A stretch of 5,555 nucleotides of DNA, from contig CAKTSC010000113.1 in the NCBI GenBank assembly GCA_934597465.1, forward strand, positions 1 to 5,555. The letters run 5' to 3'. Source of the stretch: an uncultured Dysosmobacter sp. (GTDB lineage Bacteria; Bacillota; Clostridia; Oscillospirales; Oscillospiraceae). Of this stretch, positions 5,307 to 5,555 are shown one piece after another. The notes beneath the pieces are model-generated. The model searched no databases. It was not told the origin of the DNA and saw only the letters and a program-made list of their open reading frames with translations. Each line of letters starts with the position of its first letter. The stretch's first letter is position 1. The position numbers and the translations under genes are program-made.

Positions 5307-5555
5307 ATGGGATTTTTCGATAAGCTGAAAAACATCACCGGCGGTATGTTCGGCGGCGTCACCGACGTGGACGACGACTTCTTCGACGAGCTGGAGGAGC
5401 GCCTTATCCTGGCGGACATGGGGGTGGAGGTCGCCACCGACGCCGTCCAGAAGCTCCGCGACCGCATCTATGCCTACCGCCTGCGGGGGGAGGAGCAGCT
5501 GAAGGAGGCTCTGCGGGACATCCTGGCCCTGCAGATGCACGAGGACGAGACCGCC
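5307..5555 (+). CDS. ftsY: Signal recognition particle receptor FtsY, N-terminal fragment (runs off right edge)
   Basis: The first 83 codons are present and the frame is open to the window end. FtsY is the membrane-associated GTPase that receives ribosome-SRP complexes and delivers nascent membrane proteins to the Sec/YidC machinery. The N-terminus MGFFDKLKNITGGMFGG is the typical short amphipathic membrane-targeting start of Gram-positive FtsY. It is followed by the four-helix N domain, DDFFDELEERLILADMGVEVATDAV (about residues 23-47). The long acidic A domain of enterobacterial FtsY is absent, as expected in Firmicutes. The GTPase (NG) motifs would lie past the window and are not seen. The paralogue Ffh starts differently and is excluded. 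The ATG at 5307 is supported by AGGAAGG at 5290-5296, 10 nt upstream. The gene is 34 nt downstream of the zinc-ribbon gene with no terminator between. Confidence 0.93.
   Translation, partial: MGFFDKLKNITGGMFGGVTDVDDDFFDELEERLILADMGVEVATDAVQKLRDRIYAYRLRGEEQLKEALRDILALQMHEDETA

Overview
The window reads as chromosome from a GC-rich member of the Firmicutes, most likely a Clostridia/Oscillospirales-type gut anaerobe. This rests on the SMC sequence, strong GGAGG-type ribosome binding sites, a probable selenium-related gene pair and heavy G/C use at third codon positions. The taxonomic placement is inference; no rRNA or tRNA is present.

Layout. (1) Positions 1-494, minus strand: the first 38 codons of a YedE-type putative selenium transporter run off the left edge. 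They are preceded by a complete small DUF3343 (Se/S carrier-like) gene with its own promoter. Both upstream regions carry nearly the same 18-bp dyad, TATTCT-N6-AGAATA. (2) Positions 552-1213: a divergent pair. A 74-residue protein of unknown function (minus) ends inside a strong terminator hairpin, and an 82-residue XRE-family helix-turn-helix regulator (plus) is followed by a textbook terminator. The region between them has two copies of CTGACCAGTATT in opposite orientation plus a 14-bp palindrome, and looks like a shared, probably autoregulated control region. (3) Positions 1214-5555, plus strand: a sigma-A-like promoter and about 110 nt of leader lead into a complete smc gene (1188 residues from a TTG start). 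Then come a 72-residue membrane-anchored zinc-ribbon protein and the first 83 codons of ftsY, which runs off the right edge.

How the genes fit together. smc and ftsY are commonly neighbours in Firmicutes, often as rnc-smc-ftsY. Here rnc is not directly upstream, smc has its own promoter, and a small zinc-ribbon gene sits between smc and ftsY. SMC acts in chromosome condensation and segregation; FtsY is the signal recognition particle receptor. YedE and DUF3343 proteins are recurrent members of selenium-utilisation gene neighbourhoods, so the left edge probably belongs to such a cluster.

I found no CRISPR array, insertion sequence, prophage or RNA gene. Most of the window is ordinary core genome. 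The points most worth a second look are the paired dyads upstream of the selenium-type genes, the operator-like architecture between the divergent pair, and the zinc-ribbon membrane protein inside the smc-ftsY unit.
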